Assembly (NCBI GenBank): GCA_027083355.1
Contig: JALWOY010000066.1
Location: 1 to 64,000, forward strand
Origin: Phycisphaerales bacterium
Lineage (GTDB): Bacteria > Planctomycetota > Phycisphaerae > Phycisphaerales > UBA1924
Direction: 5' to 3'
Length of the DNA stretch: 64,000 nt
The notes under the pieces are model-generated. The model saw nothing but the letters and a program-made list of their open reading frames with translations, searched no databases and was not told where the DNA came from. Positions 41,900-52,542 of this stretch are shown here, piece after piece. Made by a program: the position numbers and the translations under genes. Within the stretch, counting starts at the first letter, position 1, and every line of letters begins with the position of its first letter.

Positions 41900-44311
41900 C
41901 TACCGCCACGACCGCCCTGCGCGCGGCTCGGCTCGCAGCGACGAAAGCCGCTCCCAGCGGCGGATGCGCCGCTTCGCGACCCACGCCGGGCCTTTCCACG
42001 CCAGCAGCATCAACACCGGCCCCACGACGAGCGCCGCGACGGTCAGACCGACCCGCCAGCCCCGGTCGCCCCCCAGCTCGGTCTCGATGCGATCGAAGCA
42101 GCGGACGTACCACGCGGCGAGAAACACCATCCCCGAGAACAGGAACGGCTTCCATTGCCTGACCGCGCTGGCGACGCAGAACCCCAACGCGAGCAATAGC
42201 AACGCAATCGACCAGGGCATCCACACGCCGAACGCGTCGTTGGCTTCCATCAGCAGCAGCGGCGCCATCAGGTGTGTCGGCAGGATCCAGCGCAACACCC
42301 CGGCGATCCGCCGTCGCAGCGCCGTCGGGCCCCGGCCGAGAAGGAGCATCACCCCGCCCAGCAACACGCCGTTGACCGCCAGCGCGAACGACACCTCCGC
42401 CGTCCCCGCCGCCGAGCCGGTCGCGCTCCGCAGTTGGTACCAGTCCGGCACCAGCAACGCGGCCGCGGTCAACCCGATCCCCATCCACGCCAGCGAGCCG
42501 AGCAGTACCGGGGCCGCGTCGTGTTGTCTCGATCTTCGGCGTCCCAGTTCGCGGACCAGCCCGTGCTCGCGTGCGTCGATCAGCAGCGCCGCCGGCAGCG
42601 CCGCCGCCCCCAGCATCGCCGACCAGACACCCCATCGGCCGAACGACAGGGCCGCGTCTACGTTGTGCAGCCCGCCGATGACCAGATAGAGCGCCGACCA
42701 CGCCGCACCCGCCGAGATCACCGCGAAGAACGTGAACGTGGACGACCGCACAACTCGCCGGAGCACCCCCGCCAGCACGAGCGAGGTGCACCCGATCGTC
42801 AGGATCTGCGCGTTGGCAAGCCCGGCTATCGGCACTTCCCGCCCGGTGAGCAGCGCCGTCAGCTCGGACGCGGGGCCCATCCCCGTCCCGTCCGCGCCGG
42901 CGAATACACCGAACCGCCGCAGCGTCAGCCACAGCGACGCGGGGATGACGACCTGGGCCGTGATGAGCATCCCGATCCCGACACGTTTCTCGCCGGATCG
43001 TTGCAGCCGAAGCCCCAGCGCGAGCGTCCCCGCCGACAACGCCCACGCGACGGCGACCCCCGCCGCCGAATCGATCAGGCCGAGCACGTCGGCCAGCCCG
43101 ATCACGAGGCCCAGCGTGAGGATCCACCCACCCAGATAGAGGCTCACCTGGCCCGGGCGGAGCCGCTTGGCATCGATGATCCATGGCGACTCAGCCCGCT
43201 GCAGCTCCGTCAACACGCGCGTCACGACCTCGCTTTCTCGCGCCGTGATCAGCCCGAGCCGATGCCATTCGCGGGCCTGCGCGATCTGCGCCGCGATCTG
43301 GCCGTCGAACCTCGATTCGAGCAGCCGGGGCCTCGCCGAAACCGTCTCCCGGCGCAGATACCGCCGGATGTCCGCCGCCATCGACGCCGCGTCCGGGTAC
43401 CGATCCCGCGGGTCCGGCTCGAGTGCGGCGAGGCAGATCTTCTGCAGGTCCGCCGGCACGTCCGGGGTGTATTGCTCAGGCAGCGGCACCGCGCCGCGCT
43501 GCAGAAGATCGTTCACCACCGCCGGCGCCGCCCGCTTCGGGAAGGGGAGACGCCCCGTCAGCAACTCGTACAGGATCACGCCGAGCGAGAACACGTCGGC
43601 AGACAGATCGATCGCGCCCCGGCTCGTCAACAGCTCGGGTGCGGTGTAGCCGGGCGTGCCCCCACGCGGCACTTCCGCCCAGCTCGGGTCCGCCTCCGCC
43701 CGGGCAAGACCGAAGTCCACGATCGTCGGCTTCTCGTCCCGGTCCACGAGGATGTTCGAGGGCTTCAGGTCCCCGTGCACCAGCCCAGCCCGGTGCATCT
43801 CGGCCACCGCGTCGAGGACGCGCAGCAGGATCGTCACCCGGTGCCGCGTGTCCAGATCTTTGCAGAAACGCGTCAGCTCGACGCCCTCGACCCACTCCAT
43901 CACCATGTAGGGCGTCCGCCCGACCAGCGAAACCTCGATCACCCGGCACAGGTTCGGGTGGTTCAGCCGCGCCATCGCCCGGGCCTCTGCCACCAGCCGA
44001 TCGTGGGCACGAAGCCCCGGGTCCTCGCCCGGGTTCGGGTCGAGCACAGTCAGCAGCTTGATCGCCACGCGACGCCCCAGCCGCGTGTCGCGGGCCGCGA
44101 ACACACGCCCCATCCCCCCCTGACCCGCGATCGACTCGATCCGGTACCGATCACCCACCGCCTCGGCGGCCTCGGCCATCAGTTCCTCGGGAGAAGGGGC
44201 CGCGTGCACCCACGCCGGCCGGGGGGCCTCGGTCGAAGACGCACCCGTCGGTTCTTCGGTCTCGAAGATCGGGTCCCCGTGCGGAATGTTGTTGTTCGGT
44301 GTGCTCCCCAA
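41900..44311 (-). CDS. Serine/threonine protein kinase with multi-spanning membrane C terminus
   Basis: The protein has 803 residues from a TTG at 44311; an internal ATG 44 codons later is possible. Hanks-type kinase domain, about 55-330: IAGQGGMGRVFAARD, RRVAIKLL, VHGDLKPSNILVDRD, VDFGLARAEADPSW and GGTPGYTAPELLTSRGAIDL followed by SADVFSLGVILYEL. A linker then leads to a long hydrophobic region (about 395-780) with ten or more predicted membrane helices. Multi-spanning C-terminal domains behind bacterial STKs are common in planctomycetes and are thought to sense envelope or membrane states. The substrate is unknown. Confidence 0.92.
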   Translation of the reverse strand: MGSTPNNNIPHGDPIFETEEPTGASSTEAPRPAWVHAAPSPEELMAEAAEAVGDRYRIESIAGQGGMGRVFAARDTRLGRRVAIKLLTVLDPNPGEDPGLRAHDRLVAEARAMARLNHPNLCRVIEVSLVGRTPYMVMEWVEGVELTRFCKDLDTRHRVTILLRVLDAVAEMHRAGLVHGDLKPSNILVDRDEKPTIVDFGLARAEADPSWAEVPRGGTPGYTAPELLTSRGAIDLSADVFSLGVILYELLTGRLPFPKRAAPAVVNDLLQRGAVPLPEQYTPDVPADLQKICLAALEPDPRDRYPDAASMAADIRRYLRRETVSARPRLLESRFDGQIAAQIAQAREWHRLGLITARESEVVTRVLTELQRAESPWIIDAKRLRPGQVSLYLGGWILTLGLVIGLADVLGLIDSAAGVAVAWALSAGTLALGLRLQRSGEKRVGIGMLITAQVVIPASLWLTLRRFGVFAGADGTGMGPASELTALLTGREVPIAGLANAQILTIGCTSLVLAGVLRRVVRSSTFTFFAVISAGAAWSALYLVIGGLHNVDAALSFGRWGVWSAMLGAAALPAALLIDAREHGLVRELGRRRSRQHDAAPVLLGSLAWMGIGLTAAALLVPDWYQLRSATGSAAGTAEVSFALAVNGVLLGGVMLLLGRGPTALRRRIAGVLRWILPTHLMAPLLLMEANDAFGVWMPWSIALLLLALGFCVASAVRQWKPFLFSGMVFLAAWYVRCFDRIETELGGDRGWRVGLTVAALVVGPVLMLLAWKGPAWVAKRRIRRWERLSSLRAEPRAGRSWR

Positions 44312-44385
44312 GGCTTTCCCCGCCAGAGACTACCACAGAAAACCGTCATGCAGAAACCACGCCCGTTGAGAGCGCAACGCGGCAC

Positions 44386-44412
44386 AAAAAAACACGCGGC
44401 CGGAGCCGCGTG
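44386..44412 (-). terminator. Rho-independent terminator of the dockerin-like protein gene
   Basis: Read on the minus strand, the stem CACGCGGC / GCCGCGTG with a four-base loop is followed by seven U residues. It lies 54 bases after the stop of the gene at 44466 and before the kinase gene. Confidence 0.85.
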
Positions 44413-44465
44413 CTGTGAGATTCAGGAAATTGCCCCGCCCGGCTTCCAGGCGGTTTACCGGCGGT

Positions 44466-45860
44466 TTACGGGCAGCCGGCCAGGAAGCTCTGCGAGAAGA
44501 TCTGCACGTCCGTCAGATCCAGCACGCCGTTCCCGTCGAGGTCCGCGAGCAGATCGCCGCCCGTGAACGCTGTGATGAATGCCTGCACGTCCGTCAGATC
44601 GAGCACGCCGAACGGCGCGGCCAGGTCTGCCGGGTTGCACCCACCCGCGGCCGCCTCGGGCACGGGCACCGTGATCGTCATGCTGTCGGGGTCGCCGGCC
44701 TGTCCCGGCCCGAACAGCCCGATCGTCGCGGTGCCGTTCACCGGCGCGCCGGGGGCGTCGAAACGGTAGTTGTACAGCGTGCCCCAACGCACCGCGTTGG
44801 CCAGCGGGTTGGTGTTGTAGTCCGTCCCGTTCGACCACACGACCTGCCCGTTCCCGGTCGAAGCCGTCCAGTCCGTCGTGTCGAACGGCTCGCCCGAGTG
44901 GTAGTCGATGTCGTGGAAGCCGATGTTCGAAACAGAGTCCGCGTCGACCGCGAACGAGCCGGCGCTGCGGTTCGAGTTCAGGTTGAAGATCGCGTACTCG
45001 TAGTGCCAGGTGCCGTCGCCGTTGTCCGTGGCGTTGGCGCCCACCCAGAACCGCCCGTCGTTCGGCACGTCAACCGCCGTCAGCTGCACGCCGGGGTCCG
45101 CGTCCTGCCACGCGAAGATCGCCGGCTCCTCGCGGATCGTCGGGCCGTCGTAGTTCAGATACCACCCGCCCGAGAACGCGTTTTCGGCGCCCACCGTGAT
45201 CATCCGGTGCGACGCGTTGTTGTTGTCGTTGCCCGCCGCGGCGTCGTCGAACGCCACGTACTGCGCTTCTCCCACATAGAGCGCGTTCGGGTTGAGCATC
45301 GGGTTGATGTCGTCCTGGTTCACCTGCAACCGCTTGAACAGGGTCGTGCCCGTCTGCCCCGCGGTCGAGAACGGCCACGGATATTCGCCCGTCGCAGCGT
45401 TGATCTCGAAACGCGGCCCGAGGCCCGTCTGCGAACCGTTCAGGCTCGCGCTGTACGGGTCCGAACACCCCACGCCCAGCTGCGAGCAGCACCCGCCGCA
45501 CACCGGGCTGCACGACGCGCACACCGTCTGCTGCAACGCGCAGAACCCGTGCTTGACCCACGAGACGGCGATCTGCTCGATCGCCCCGTGGTCGATGCGG
45601 TACATGTTGGTGATGATCAGCGGGTGACGGTTCGAGCCGGATTGGAACCAGTTCAACGCAACCGTCCCGACGTTGCACGAGGTCGTGCCGATCGAGTACG
45701 CCGTCATGTTGCCGTCCGAGCCAAGGTGCATCGGGCCCGCGCCGCCCGCGGTGCTGCCCGTCAGCGAGCCGCAGATCACGTCGGCCTGGCCGAACCCGAG
45801 CCCGGTCGTCAGCACGAGCGCCGCACCCAGCACGGTTTTTTTCAATAAGGAACGATCCAT
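44466..45860 (-). CDS. Secreted protein with C-terminal dockerin-like repeats
   Basis: The protein has 464 residues from the ATG at 45860, preceded by GGAGG eight bases upstream. The signal peptide is MDRSLLKKTVLGAALVLTTG then LGFGQA. The middle (about 25-390) is a beta-rich secreted domain with a Cys-rich patch (CASCSPVCGGCCSQLGVGC) and many Asn/Gly/Thr residues, of unknown function. The last 60 residues are two dockerin-like repeats, PFGVLDLTDVQAFITAF and NGVLDLTDVQIFSQSF, ending LAGCP, like the protein at 8851. A planctomycete secreted or S-layer-type product is likely. A terminator follows. Confidence 0.85.
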   Translation of the reverse strand: MDRSLLKKTVLGAALVLTTGLGFGQADVICGSLTGSTAGGAGPMHLGSDGNMTAYSIGTTSCNVGTVALNWFQSGSNRHPLIITNMYRIDHGAIEQIAVSWVKHGFCALQQTVCASCSPVCGGCCSQLGVGCSDPYSASLNGSQTGLGPRFEINAATGEYPWPFSTAGQTGTTLFKRLQVNQDDINPMLNPNALYVGEAQYVAFDDAAAGNDNNNASHRMITVGAENAFSGGWYLNYDGPTIREEPAIFAWQDADPGVQLTAVDVPNDGRFWVGANATDNGDGTWHYEYAIFNLNSNRSAGSFAVDADSVSNIGFHDIDYHSGEPFDTTDWTASTGNGQVVWSNGTDYNTNPLANAVRWGTLYNYRFDAPGAPVNGTATIGLFGPGQAGDPDSMTITVPVPEAAAGGCNPADLAAPFGVLDLTDVQAFITAFTGGDLLADLDGNGVLDLTDVQIFSQSFLAGCP

Positions 45861-46071
45861 GTATGTCCTCCGTCTCCGATTGATCACTCACCCATCCCGC
45901 ACACGCGGTGGGCCGATACCCGCAACAGACACACTGCCCCGGGGCTGGTGCGATACAGACTAGCAGATCCGACCGCCGCGATGCCAGCAGAAAAACAAAT
46001 CTCACGCGCGTCGGCACCAAGACAGGATTAGATTGTCAGTTTATCGTAATTGGCGGCCGCTCACACCGCGT

Positions 46072-48585
46072 TCACGGGCCGGAAACCGCCCTGTGTTTCC
46101 GTTCCGACGCGATCTGCTGCCAATGCTCGGCCTCTTCTTTCCGGCCGATCAGGCCGAGCAACTGCGACGCACGCTCGGCGAGTATCACGCTCCCGGGCGC
46201 CAACTCGGCCGCCGCGATGATCTGCGCCGCCGCTTCGTCTTTTTTCCCCGCTTGGAAAAGCCAACCCGCGTAATCGTGATGGAACACCGGCTCATCCGGG
46301 TAACGCTCGACCAGCGCGGCGAACATCGAAAGCCCCCGTTCGGTCAGGGGTTCCTGTTTCTTCTCCAGCCCGATCTGCGTCAACGCGAACGCCACGCCCA
46401 GACGCTGCCAAGGGTCGTGTTCATATTTTTCCGCCGCGTCGAGCAACAGCGGGATCGCACGGCCCGTCTCGCCGTGGGCCAGAAGCAACTTGCCGATCTC
46501 GAACATGGTCCCGGGCCGTTTCGCCCCACGTGCCGACACCGCCCGATCGGCGAGCGACTTCGCCTCGGCGAGCAGCCCCGCGGAGCCGTAGATCCGTGAG
46601 GCCCGCAGCAAGGTCGGGGCGTCGTCATTCAGAGAAATCGCCTTCTCGACCAGACCCCGGGCATCATCCGTCCGCCCGAGGCTGAACGCCAGTTGTGAAG
46701 CGGACAGCAGCGTGTCCGGCTTTGTCGGTTCGGCTGCGATGACCGCGTCGAGGACCTTGTTCATCCCCGCCCGGTCTTGCTGCATGGCGAGCATCTGGCC
46801 CTTGCTCAGCAGGAAATCGGGGTCCGAGGCGAGCGATTCATCGCCGACATCCCAGATCCCCGGGTCGTACCGCCCCAGGTTCCACAGCAGCTGCGACAGC
46901 CGCAGCCGGACGCCGTGCAGCGCCGGGTGTTCTTCGAGAACCCGCTTCATGATCTCGACCTGCTCCTCGGTCGCTTCGAGGATGGGCCGGCCGTCGATCC
47001 CGTCTTTCGTTTTCGCGGTCGCCGCCCGCCCGTGCAGGTTGAGCATCTGGAACACGAGCGAGTCGGTCGGGTTGCCGTGCTCGACCACGTCACGCAGCAA
47101 CGCCACCGCCCGGTCGATCTCGCCCAGCAGCGTGTGCAGATACGCGAGCCGGACCTTGTCGTCCGGGGTCAACGCCCAGCCCAGACCGCCCCGCGAGATG
47201 CTGTCGGCCCGGCCGTACCACGCGATCGCCGCGCGCGCCCGTTGCACGTCCGTCGCCCCCGGCGCGAACTCGGGCCGCATGATCGCGTCGATCGGGATCC
47301 CGATGGATGCGTGCAGCGTCTCGGCCCGCCAGCGGGAGAAATTCCCCGCCCCGCCCCACGCCGCGAACACCCACCCCGCCAGCATGACCAGGGCGAACAC
47401 GACCCCCGCGGGCCGGAACCGGCCCTTGCGCTTGAGCGTGATCCCGTGAATCCGCGCGTTCGGCCCCGTGAGCATCTTCCACAGCAGCACGCTCAGCCCC
47501 GTGCCCACCGCCGCCAGCCCGCCCGCCATCAGCATCGGCACCTGGTCGAACATCCCCCGTGTCGAGAAAAACAGCACGAAAAACACGACCCCCGCCGCGA
47601 TCTCGCCCGGCCACGTCAGGTCGTACCGGCTCCGGCGGCGGGCGACGGCTTCGGCGTGCGCGTCGGCCATCCCCTCGCGCACCTTCGCCCCATACGCCGG
47701 CCTCCCCGGCGCGATCGACAGCGCGTCGTTCGGGCACACGCTGATGCAGTCCATCGTCTTGAGGCACCCCGAATCGACGACCATCCCGTAATCGCGGATC
47801 TCCTCGTGCACCCGCACGTTCGACGTGCACGCCGCCGTGCAGTGCGCACAACCCTTGCACTTGTCGTGGTTCACGCGCACGCGGAACGGCGCGACCGGGT
47901 CGAGCACGCCGAAGATCCCGCCGTACGGGCACGCGTAGAAGCAGAACGCCTTGGACCCCAGGAAATAGACCGTGGCGAACCCGCAGACCAGCAGGAACGG
48001 GATCGCGACATACCACGTCGGCATGTGCGCCCAGAGGTCGTCGACGAACAGATCGTTTTTGATCCCGTAGAAAGGCTCGACCCGCCTCAGCCAGCCCGGC
48101 CAGTCCAGCCCCGCCGCCTCCACCGCCGGCTGGAGCACGAAACGCTTGAACGAGGGCCAGACGAACATGTACAGCCCCAGCACCAGCGGCACAAGGAGCA
48201 ACAGACGCGACCGGAACGGTTTGGGCCGGATGCCCGCCTTGCCCATCAGCCACCCGCAGAAATCCTGCAGCATCACGATGTGGCACATCCACCCGCACAT
48301 ATAGCGACCGACGATCAGCACCGACAGGATCGTCAGCCCGAGGAACACCGCCCCCGCCGTCAGCCTGCCCTGTTCGAGGGTGTACATCGTCTCGGAGGGC
48401 TCGACCGCCCCGAGGCTGTGCCCGCTCAGATACCACTGCACGATGTGGATGATGATCGCGATCTGCACCGCGATCAGCACGGCCGCACGCCACGGGCCGA
48501 TCCGGGACCGCCCGACCCGCCGGGGTTTGTCGAGCACGGTGAGCGGGACATCACCCGGAGCCGATGCGGCGTTCTTGGTCGGCAT
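46072..48585 (-). CDS. Membrane 4Fe-4S protein (NapH/CcoG-like) fused to TPR repeats
   Basis: The protein has 837 residues from the ATG at 48585. The N-terminal half has about five membrane helices, the cysteine pairs YMCGWMCH and FYACPYGG, and two 4Fe-4S motifs [14 protein letters not shown] and [16 protein letters not shown], as in NapH, NosR and CcoG proteins that move electrons across or from the quinone pool. After more membrane helices (about 340-420), residues about 450-837 are tetratricopeptide repeats, such as [20 protein letters not shown] and [20 protein letters not shown]. The fusion suggests docking of a soluble partner to the Fe-S membrane part. No respiratory operon is adjacent. 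Confidence 0.88.
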   Translation of the reverse strand: MPTKNAASAPGDVPLTVLDKPRRVGRSRIGPWRAAVLIAVQIAIIIHIVQWYLSGHSLGAVEPSETMYTLEQGRLTAGAVFLGLTILSVLIVGRYMCGWMCHIVMLQDFCGWLMGKAGIRPKPFRSRLLLLVPLVLGLYMFVWPSFKRFVLQPAVEAAGLDWPGWLRRVEPFYGIKNDLFVDDLWAHMPTWYVAIPFLLVCGFATVYFLGSKAFCFYACPYGGIFGVLDPVAPFRVRVNHDKCKGCAHCTAACTSNVRVHEEIRDYGMVVDSGCLKTMDCISVCPNDALSIAPGRPAYGAKVREGMADAHAEAVARRRSRYDLTWPGEIAAGVVFFVLFFSTRGMFDQVPMLMAGGLAAVGTGLSVLLWKMLTGPNARIHGITLKRKGRFRPAGVVFALVMLAGWVFAAWGGAGNFSRWRAETLHASIGIPIDAIMRPEFAPGATDVQRARAAIAWYGRADSISRGGLGWALTPDDKVRLAYLHTLLGEIDRAVALLRDVVEHGNPTDSLVFQMLNLHGRAATAKTKDGIDGRPILEATEEQVEIMKRVLEEHPALHGVRLRLSQLLWNLGRYDPGIWDVGDESLASDPDFLLSKGQMLAMQQDRAGMNKVLDAVIAAEPTKPDTLLSASQLAFSLGRTDDARGLVEKAISLNDDAPTLLRASRIYGSAGLLAEAKSLADRAVSARGAKRPGTMFEIGKLLLAHGETGRAIPLLLDAAEKYEHDPWQRLGVAFALTQIGLEKKQEPLTERGLSMFAALVERYPDEPVFHHDYAGWLFQAGKKDEAAAQIIAAAELAPGSVILAERASQLLGLIGRKEEAEHWQQIASERKHRAVSGP

Positions 48586-48715
48586 GCGCAACAGTAGGGC
48601 ACGCGTCCGCCCTCGACCTTGTGCGATTGACCCGTCGCCGGTCTCTGCCCGGGTCGGTGCCGTCGGCTATCCTCTTGGACCGGGCCGCCGGATCGCCCGA
48701 GAATCGGAGAAGCAC

Positions 48716-49726
48716 ATGGCCATCCTCGTCGACGCCGATACCAAAGTCATCTGCCAGGGCATCACCGGGTCGTTCGGTGCGGTGCATACGAAAGGTTGTC
48801 TGCACTACGGCACGAAAATGGTCGGCGGGGTGACCCCCGGCAAGGGCGGAACGAAAGACCCGAACGGGCTGCCCATCTTCGACACGGTCCAGCAGGCCGT
48901 CGACGCCACGGGCGCCACGGCGACGATGATTTTCGTACCCCCGAACTTCGCCGCCGACGCCGTTCTCGAAGCCGCCGCGGCGGGGCTGAAGCTCGTCTGC
49001 TGCATCACCGAGGGCGTGCCGGTCAACGACATGATCAAGGCCCGGGCGGTGTTCGACGAGATCAACGGTGCACGCGACTTCACTGCCGAGAGCCGCGCTG
49101 TTCTGCTCGGCCCGAACTGCCCCGGCATCATCACCCCCGGGCCGAAATCGGGCTCGGGCGAATCCGCGGACGACCCGTACACGAACACGGGTTGCAAGAT
49201 CGGCATCATGCCCGGCTATATCCACACGCACGCCGACGAGCCCCGCTGCACCACCGGCAAACGCGTTGGGATCGTCTCCCGCTCCGGCACACTGACCTAC
49301 GAAGCCGTCTGGCAGACGAGCGAGCTGGGCATGGCCCAAAGCACCTGCGTCGGCATCGGGGGCGACCCGGTCCGCGGACTCGGCCACATCGACTGCCTCC
49401 GCATGTTCCAGGACGACCCCGATACCGACGGCATCCTGATGATCGGTGAGATCGGCGGGGCCGAGGAAGAGCAGGCCGCGGAGTTCATCAAGGCCCATGT
49501 CACCAAGCCCGTCGCGGCCTTCATCGCGGGCCGGACCGCGCCCCCCGGCAAGCGGATGGGCCACGCCGGCGCGATCATCTCCGCAGGAGCGGGGGGCAAG
49601 CCCACGGGCACGGCCGACACCAAGATCGCCGCACTGAAAGCCGCGGGCGCAAATGTTGCCGACACCCCCGCCGACATGGGCCGGGCGATGGCCGAGGCGT
49701 TCGGCCTCTCGCTCGTCGAACACTGA
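48716..49726 (+). CDS. sucD: Succinyl-CoA synthetase subunit alpha
   Basis: The protein has 336 residues from the ATG at 48716, with GGAGA upstream. The CoA-binding part reads [20 protein letters not shown] and [14 protein letters not shown]; the phosphohistidine loop is [15 protein letters not shown] near residue 285. Between [12 protein letters not shown] and CKIGIMPG there is an extra loop of about 18 residues ([17 protein letters not shown]), and a second small loop comes before [10 protein letters not shown]; both are absent from typical subunits. The beta subunit SucC is not adjacent. It catalyses the substrate-level phosphorylation step of the TCA cycle. Confidence 0.95.
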   Translation: MAILVDADTKVICQGITGSFGAVHTKGCLHYGTKMVGGVTPGKGGTKDPNGLPIFDTVQQAVDATGATATMIFVPPNFAADAVLEAAAAGLKLVCCITEGVPVNDMIKARAVFDEINGARDFTAESRAVLLGPNCPGIITPGPKSGSGESADDPYTNTGCKIGIMPGYIHTHADEPRCTTGKRVGIVSRSGTLTYEAVWQTSELGMAQSTCVGIGGDPVRGLGHIDCLRMFQDDPDTDGILMIGEIGGAEEEQAAEFIKAHVTKPVAAFIAGRTAPPGKRMGHAGAIISAGAGGKPTGTADTKIAALKAAGANVADTPADMGRAMAEAFGLSLVEH

Positions 49727-49870
49727 GAAAACACAGAACTGAATCCGATCCTGCTCGATTGACACGGATCAAACGGACCGGTACCCCCGTTTTCCGGGTG
49801 CGGGGATGATGTCCCTCCGGCGTGCGGCCGATGGAGACCGTCCAAGGCTCGTTTCGGGGGGTCGCGTTTC

Positions 49871-52180
49871 ATGCCCTGCGACAGTGATGAATCCGTGCTG
49901 ACAAAGAAGACGCCGGGGGTAGCGCACTATCAACGCGTGCTGTTGCCCCTCCTTGTCTTCGTCTTCACGGTCTCCGGCACGCTGGTGATATGGCGTGATG
50001 CGTGCGAGAACGACAACGCGCAGGCCCGGATAAACGCAGAACACGCCGCCCTCGAATCGATCGGAAAACTCCGCGACCGGTTCGAGGAGTGCCGGCGGAT
50101 TCTCGATACGGGCCGGGTCCTCGTGCAGTGCAGCGAGAACGTGTCCCGCGAGGAATGGGCGCGGTATGTCGAGATCATGGGTATCCCGTCCGGGTTCACC
50201 GGAATAAACGGGATCGCATTCGTGCGCGCGGTCGACGATCAGGACCTGCCCGCGTACCTCGAAGCAGCCCGCGACCGGCTCGGCCGGGGGTTCGACGTGC
50301 ATCCGCCGCGCGGATACCGACTCGCGGACGGGATTCACGCCGTCGTCGAGTACCACGAACCCGCGTCGAGAAACAGCCCCCTGTGGGGGATGGACGCCGC
50401 GGCCAATCCCGAGAACCGCGTGGCTTACGACGAGTCGATGCACACGGGTCGGCTGGGCGCGACGGGCGTCATCGACCTCGCGCAGACCGGTGCGGACGGT
50501 GAACCGATCAAGGGCGTGGTGCTCGCCGAGCCGATCTATCGCGGCGGGGTCGTGCCCGCCGACGAGGCGGAACGGGTCGAGCGGATCGAAGCGTGGGTCG
50601 CCCTGTCCATCGACGCCGAGGCTTTTCTTGGAAGCTGGTGGCGCCAAGCCGGTTACCCCGGCGGGTGTGTGCTGACCGATGCGGACGCGGCGCCGGGCCG
50701 CAGGGCCGTATTCCATGCGCACGCCCCCGGCGGTCAGCACGCGGGCGTGAATCTGTTGACCATCCCGCTGGCGGTGGGGGGGCGGCGCTGGGATATCGAG
50801 GTGTTCAGCCCGGGCCCGATCGTGGCCGACGACCACGCGCGGGCCGACATGACCCTCCTGCTCGGGCTGGTGATCAGCACGCTGCTCACCGGGATCGTCT
50901 GGTCGCTCGCGAACACGCGATACCACGCAATCAAAGCGGCCCGGAAGATGACCGAGCACCTCCGCCGGAGCGAGGAACGGCAACGCGAGCTGGCGTTCAA
51001 AGCCGAGCAGGCCAGCCGGATGAAGAGCCTGTTCCTCGCGAACATGAGCCACGACGTGCGCACGCCGATGACCGCGATCCTCGGGTATTCCCGCCTGCTC
51101 GAACAGGAGCTCGGCGATCGCGCCTCGCCCCTGACCGTCGAGGCTCTCTCCGCGATCCGTCGCAGCGGCGACCACCTGCTCGGGCTGATCAACGACGTGC
51201 TCGACCTCTCCAAGATCGAGGCGGGCCGGCTCGCGCTCTCGATCGAGACGGTCTCGACGAAGGACCTCATCAACGGTTGCCTCGGGATCATCCGCCATCA
51301 GGCCGAGGCCAAGGGCGTCGACCTGCACGCCGAGTTCATTACTCCCGTCCCCGCGTATGTCTCGGCCGACCCGACCCGGCTGAGGCAGATCATGCTGAAC
51401 CTGCTGGGCAACGCGGTGAAATTCACCTCCAGCGGGAGCGTCGTGCTGTCGCTCTGGACCGGGGACGAAGGGGAGTTCTGCTTCGAGGTCCGCGACACCG
51501 GCATCGGGATGTCCGGCAGCGAGATGGACCGGGTGTTCGAGCCGTTCGTCCAGGCGGATTCGTCGCATACCCGGCGGTTCGGCGGCACGGGCCTCGGTTT
51601 GACCATCGTGCGGCACCTCGCCCAGCAGATGGGCGGCGGTATCGAAGTCGATTCGACCCCCGGCGTGGGCACGCGATTCACCGTCCGCCTCCCGCTCGAG
51701 CATCGCGGCGACAAGACGATCGAAAACATCCCCGACCTAGGGACGGCCATCACCAGGATCGATGACCCAGTGCCCGAAACACCCAGACTGCCACCCCGGC
51801 GGGTGCTCGTCGCCGAGGACGGGCCCGACAACCAGCGGCTCATCGCGCACATACTGACGAAGGCGGGCTACCCGTTCGACATCGTCGACAACGGACGGGC
51901 CGCGATCGAGGCGGTCGAGAAGGCCGAATCCGAAAACCGGCCATACGGCGTCGTGCTGCTGGACATGCAGCTGCCCGAGGTCGACGGATACGGCGTCGCC
52001 TGCGCCCTGCGTGCGCGTCATACACAAGCCGACATCATTGCATTGACGGCACACGCGATGACCGGCGACCGCGAAAAATGCCTCGCCGCGGGTTGCGACG
52101 GCTATATCACCAAACCGTTCGACCCCCGCGTTCTCCTTGAAGAAATCAAACGCCCGCACCGGCAACCACGCGCGGCCTGA
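49871..52180 (+). CDS. Hybrid sensor histidine kinase with CHASE-type sensor and response regulator
   Basis: The protein has 769 residues. A membrane helix (LLPLLVFVFTVSGTLVIW, about 24-41) is followed by a periplasmic CHASE-like sensor (about 45-300: RFEECRRILDTG, GINGIAFVRAV, GFDVHPPRGYRL) and a second helix (LLLGLVISTLLTGIVWSLAN). HisKA has the phospho-accepting His394 in MSHDVRTPM. The ATPase domain shows NAVKFTSSGSV, DTGIGM and FGGTGLGLTIV. A C-terminal receiver has the phospho-Asp698 in VVLLDMQLPEVDG. No output protein is adjacent; phosphorelay to a separate HPt or regulator is likely. Its ligand is unknown. Confidence 0.95.
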   Translation: MPCDSDESVLTKKTPGVAHYQRVLLPLLVFVFTVSGTLVIWRDACENDNAQARINAEHAALESIGKLRDRFEECRRILDTGRVLVQCSENVSREEWARYVEIMGIPSGFTGINGIAFVRAVDDQDLPAYLEAARDRLGRGFDVHPPRGYRLADGIHAVVEYHEPASRNSPLWGMDAAANPENRVAYDESMHTGRLGATGVIDLAQTGADGEPIKGVVLAEPIYRGGVVPADEAERVERIEAWVALSIDAEAFLGSWWRQAGYPGGCVLTDADAAPGRRAVFHAHAPGGQHAGVNLLTIPLAVGGRRWDIEVFSPGPIVADDHARADMTLLLGLVISTLLTGIVWSLANTRYHAIKAARKMTEHLRRSEERQRELAFKAEQASRMKSLFLANMSHDVRTPMTAILGYSRLLEQELGDRASPLTVEALSAIRRSGDHLLGLINDVLDLSKIEAGRLALSIETVSTKDLINGCLGIIRHQAEAKGVDLHAEFITPVPAYVSADPTRLRQIMLNLLGNAVKFTSSGSVVLSLWTGDEGEFCFEVRDTGIGMSGSEMDRVFEPFVQADSSHTRRFGGTGLGLTIVRHLAQQMGGGIEVDSTPGVGTRFTVRLPLEHRGDKTIENIPDLGTAITRIDDPVPETPRLPPRRVLVAEDGPDNQRLIAHILTKAGYPFDIVDNGRAAIEAVEKAESENRPYGVVLLDMQLPEVDGYGVACALRARHTQADIIALTAHAMTGDREKCLAAGCDGYITKPFDPRVLLEEIKRPHRQPRAA

Positions 52181-52185
52181 GACAG

Positions 52186-52275
52186 ATTCCAACAGATTCT
52201 CATACGCTCTGGAACAAGGACCGGATGTCTTTTTCTTCCTCTCCCCGCGTGCGTGCAGAGGGCCGGGGTGTGGGG
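52186..52275. repeat. Family B repeat (copy B3) in the 52181-52542 gap
   Basis: AGATTCCAACAGATTCTCAT, CTCTGGAACAAGGACCGG and AGAGGGCCGGGGTGTGGG match copy B2. The rest of this 362-base gap holds the terminator at 52431 and no other recognised feature. Confidence 0.6.
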
Positions 52276-52430
52276 GTGCACTCGGTTCTGAGCGTGTTGT
52301 TCATCATTCTCCCGCGGACACCGGTGTTTCATCGACCGCGCCCCGGTGTCACGCTGGCCGCCGACTTCGAGGCCGCGGGCGTACGACGTCCGAGCCGGTC
52401 GCGATGTCTGCGCCGGTTTCGGTTGGCGTC

Positions 52431-52467
52431 AAAAAAACAGGCCGACCCGGGTGAACGGATCGGCCTG
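52431..52467 (-). terminator. Rho-independent terminator of the coiled-coil gene
   Basis: Read on the minus strand, the stem CAGGCCGA / TCGGCCTG encloses a loop and is followed by seven U residues. It lies 76 bases after the stop codon at 52543. Confidence 0.8.
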
Positions 52468-52542
52468 CACGCGATGATCCGCTGGCCGGATTCGGGGATA
52501 CCCCGGCCGGCGGTGGAGACGGGCACGACGCCCGAAGGAGAT

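Noticed and set aside
41433-43184. 583-residue frame overlapping yjbQ and the kinase
   Set aside because: It crosses two supported genes in another frame and has no recognisable domain.
46777-48597. 606-residue frame opposite the Fe-S/TPR protein
   Set aside because: The cysteine motifs of the true gene are on the other strand; composition here is His/Arg/Pro-rich.
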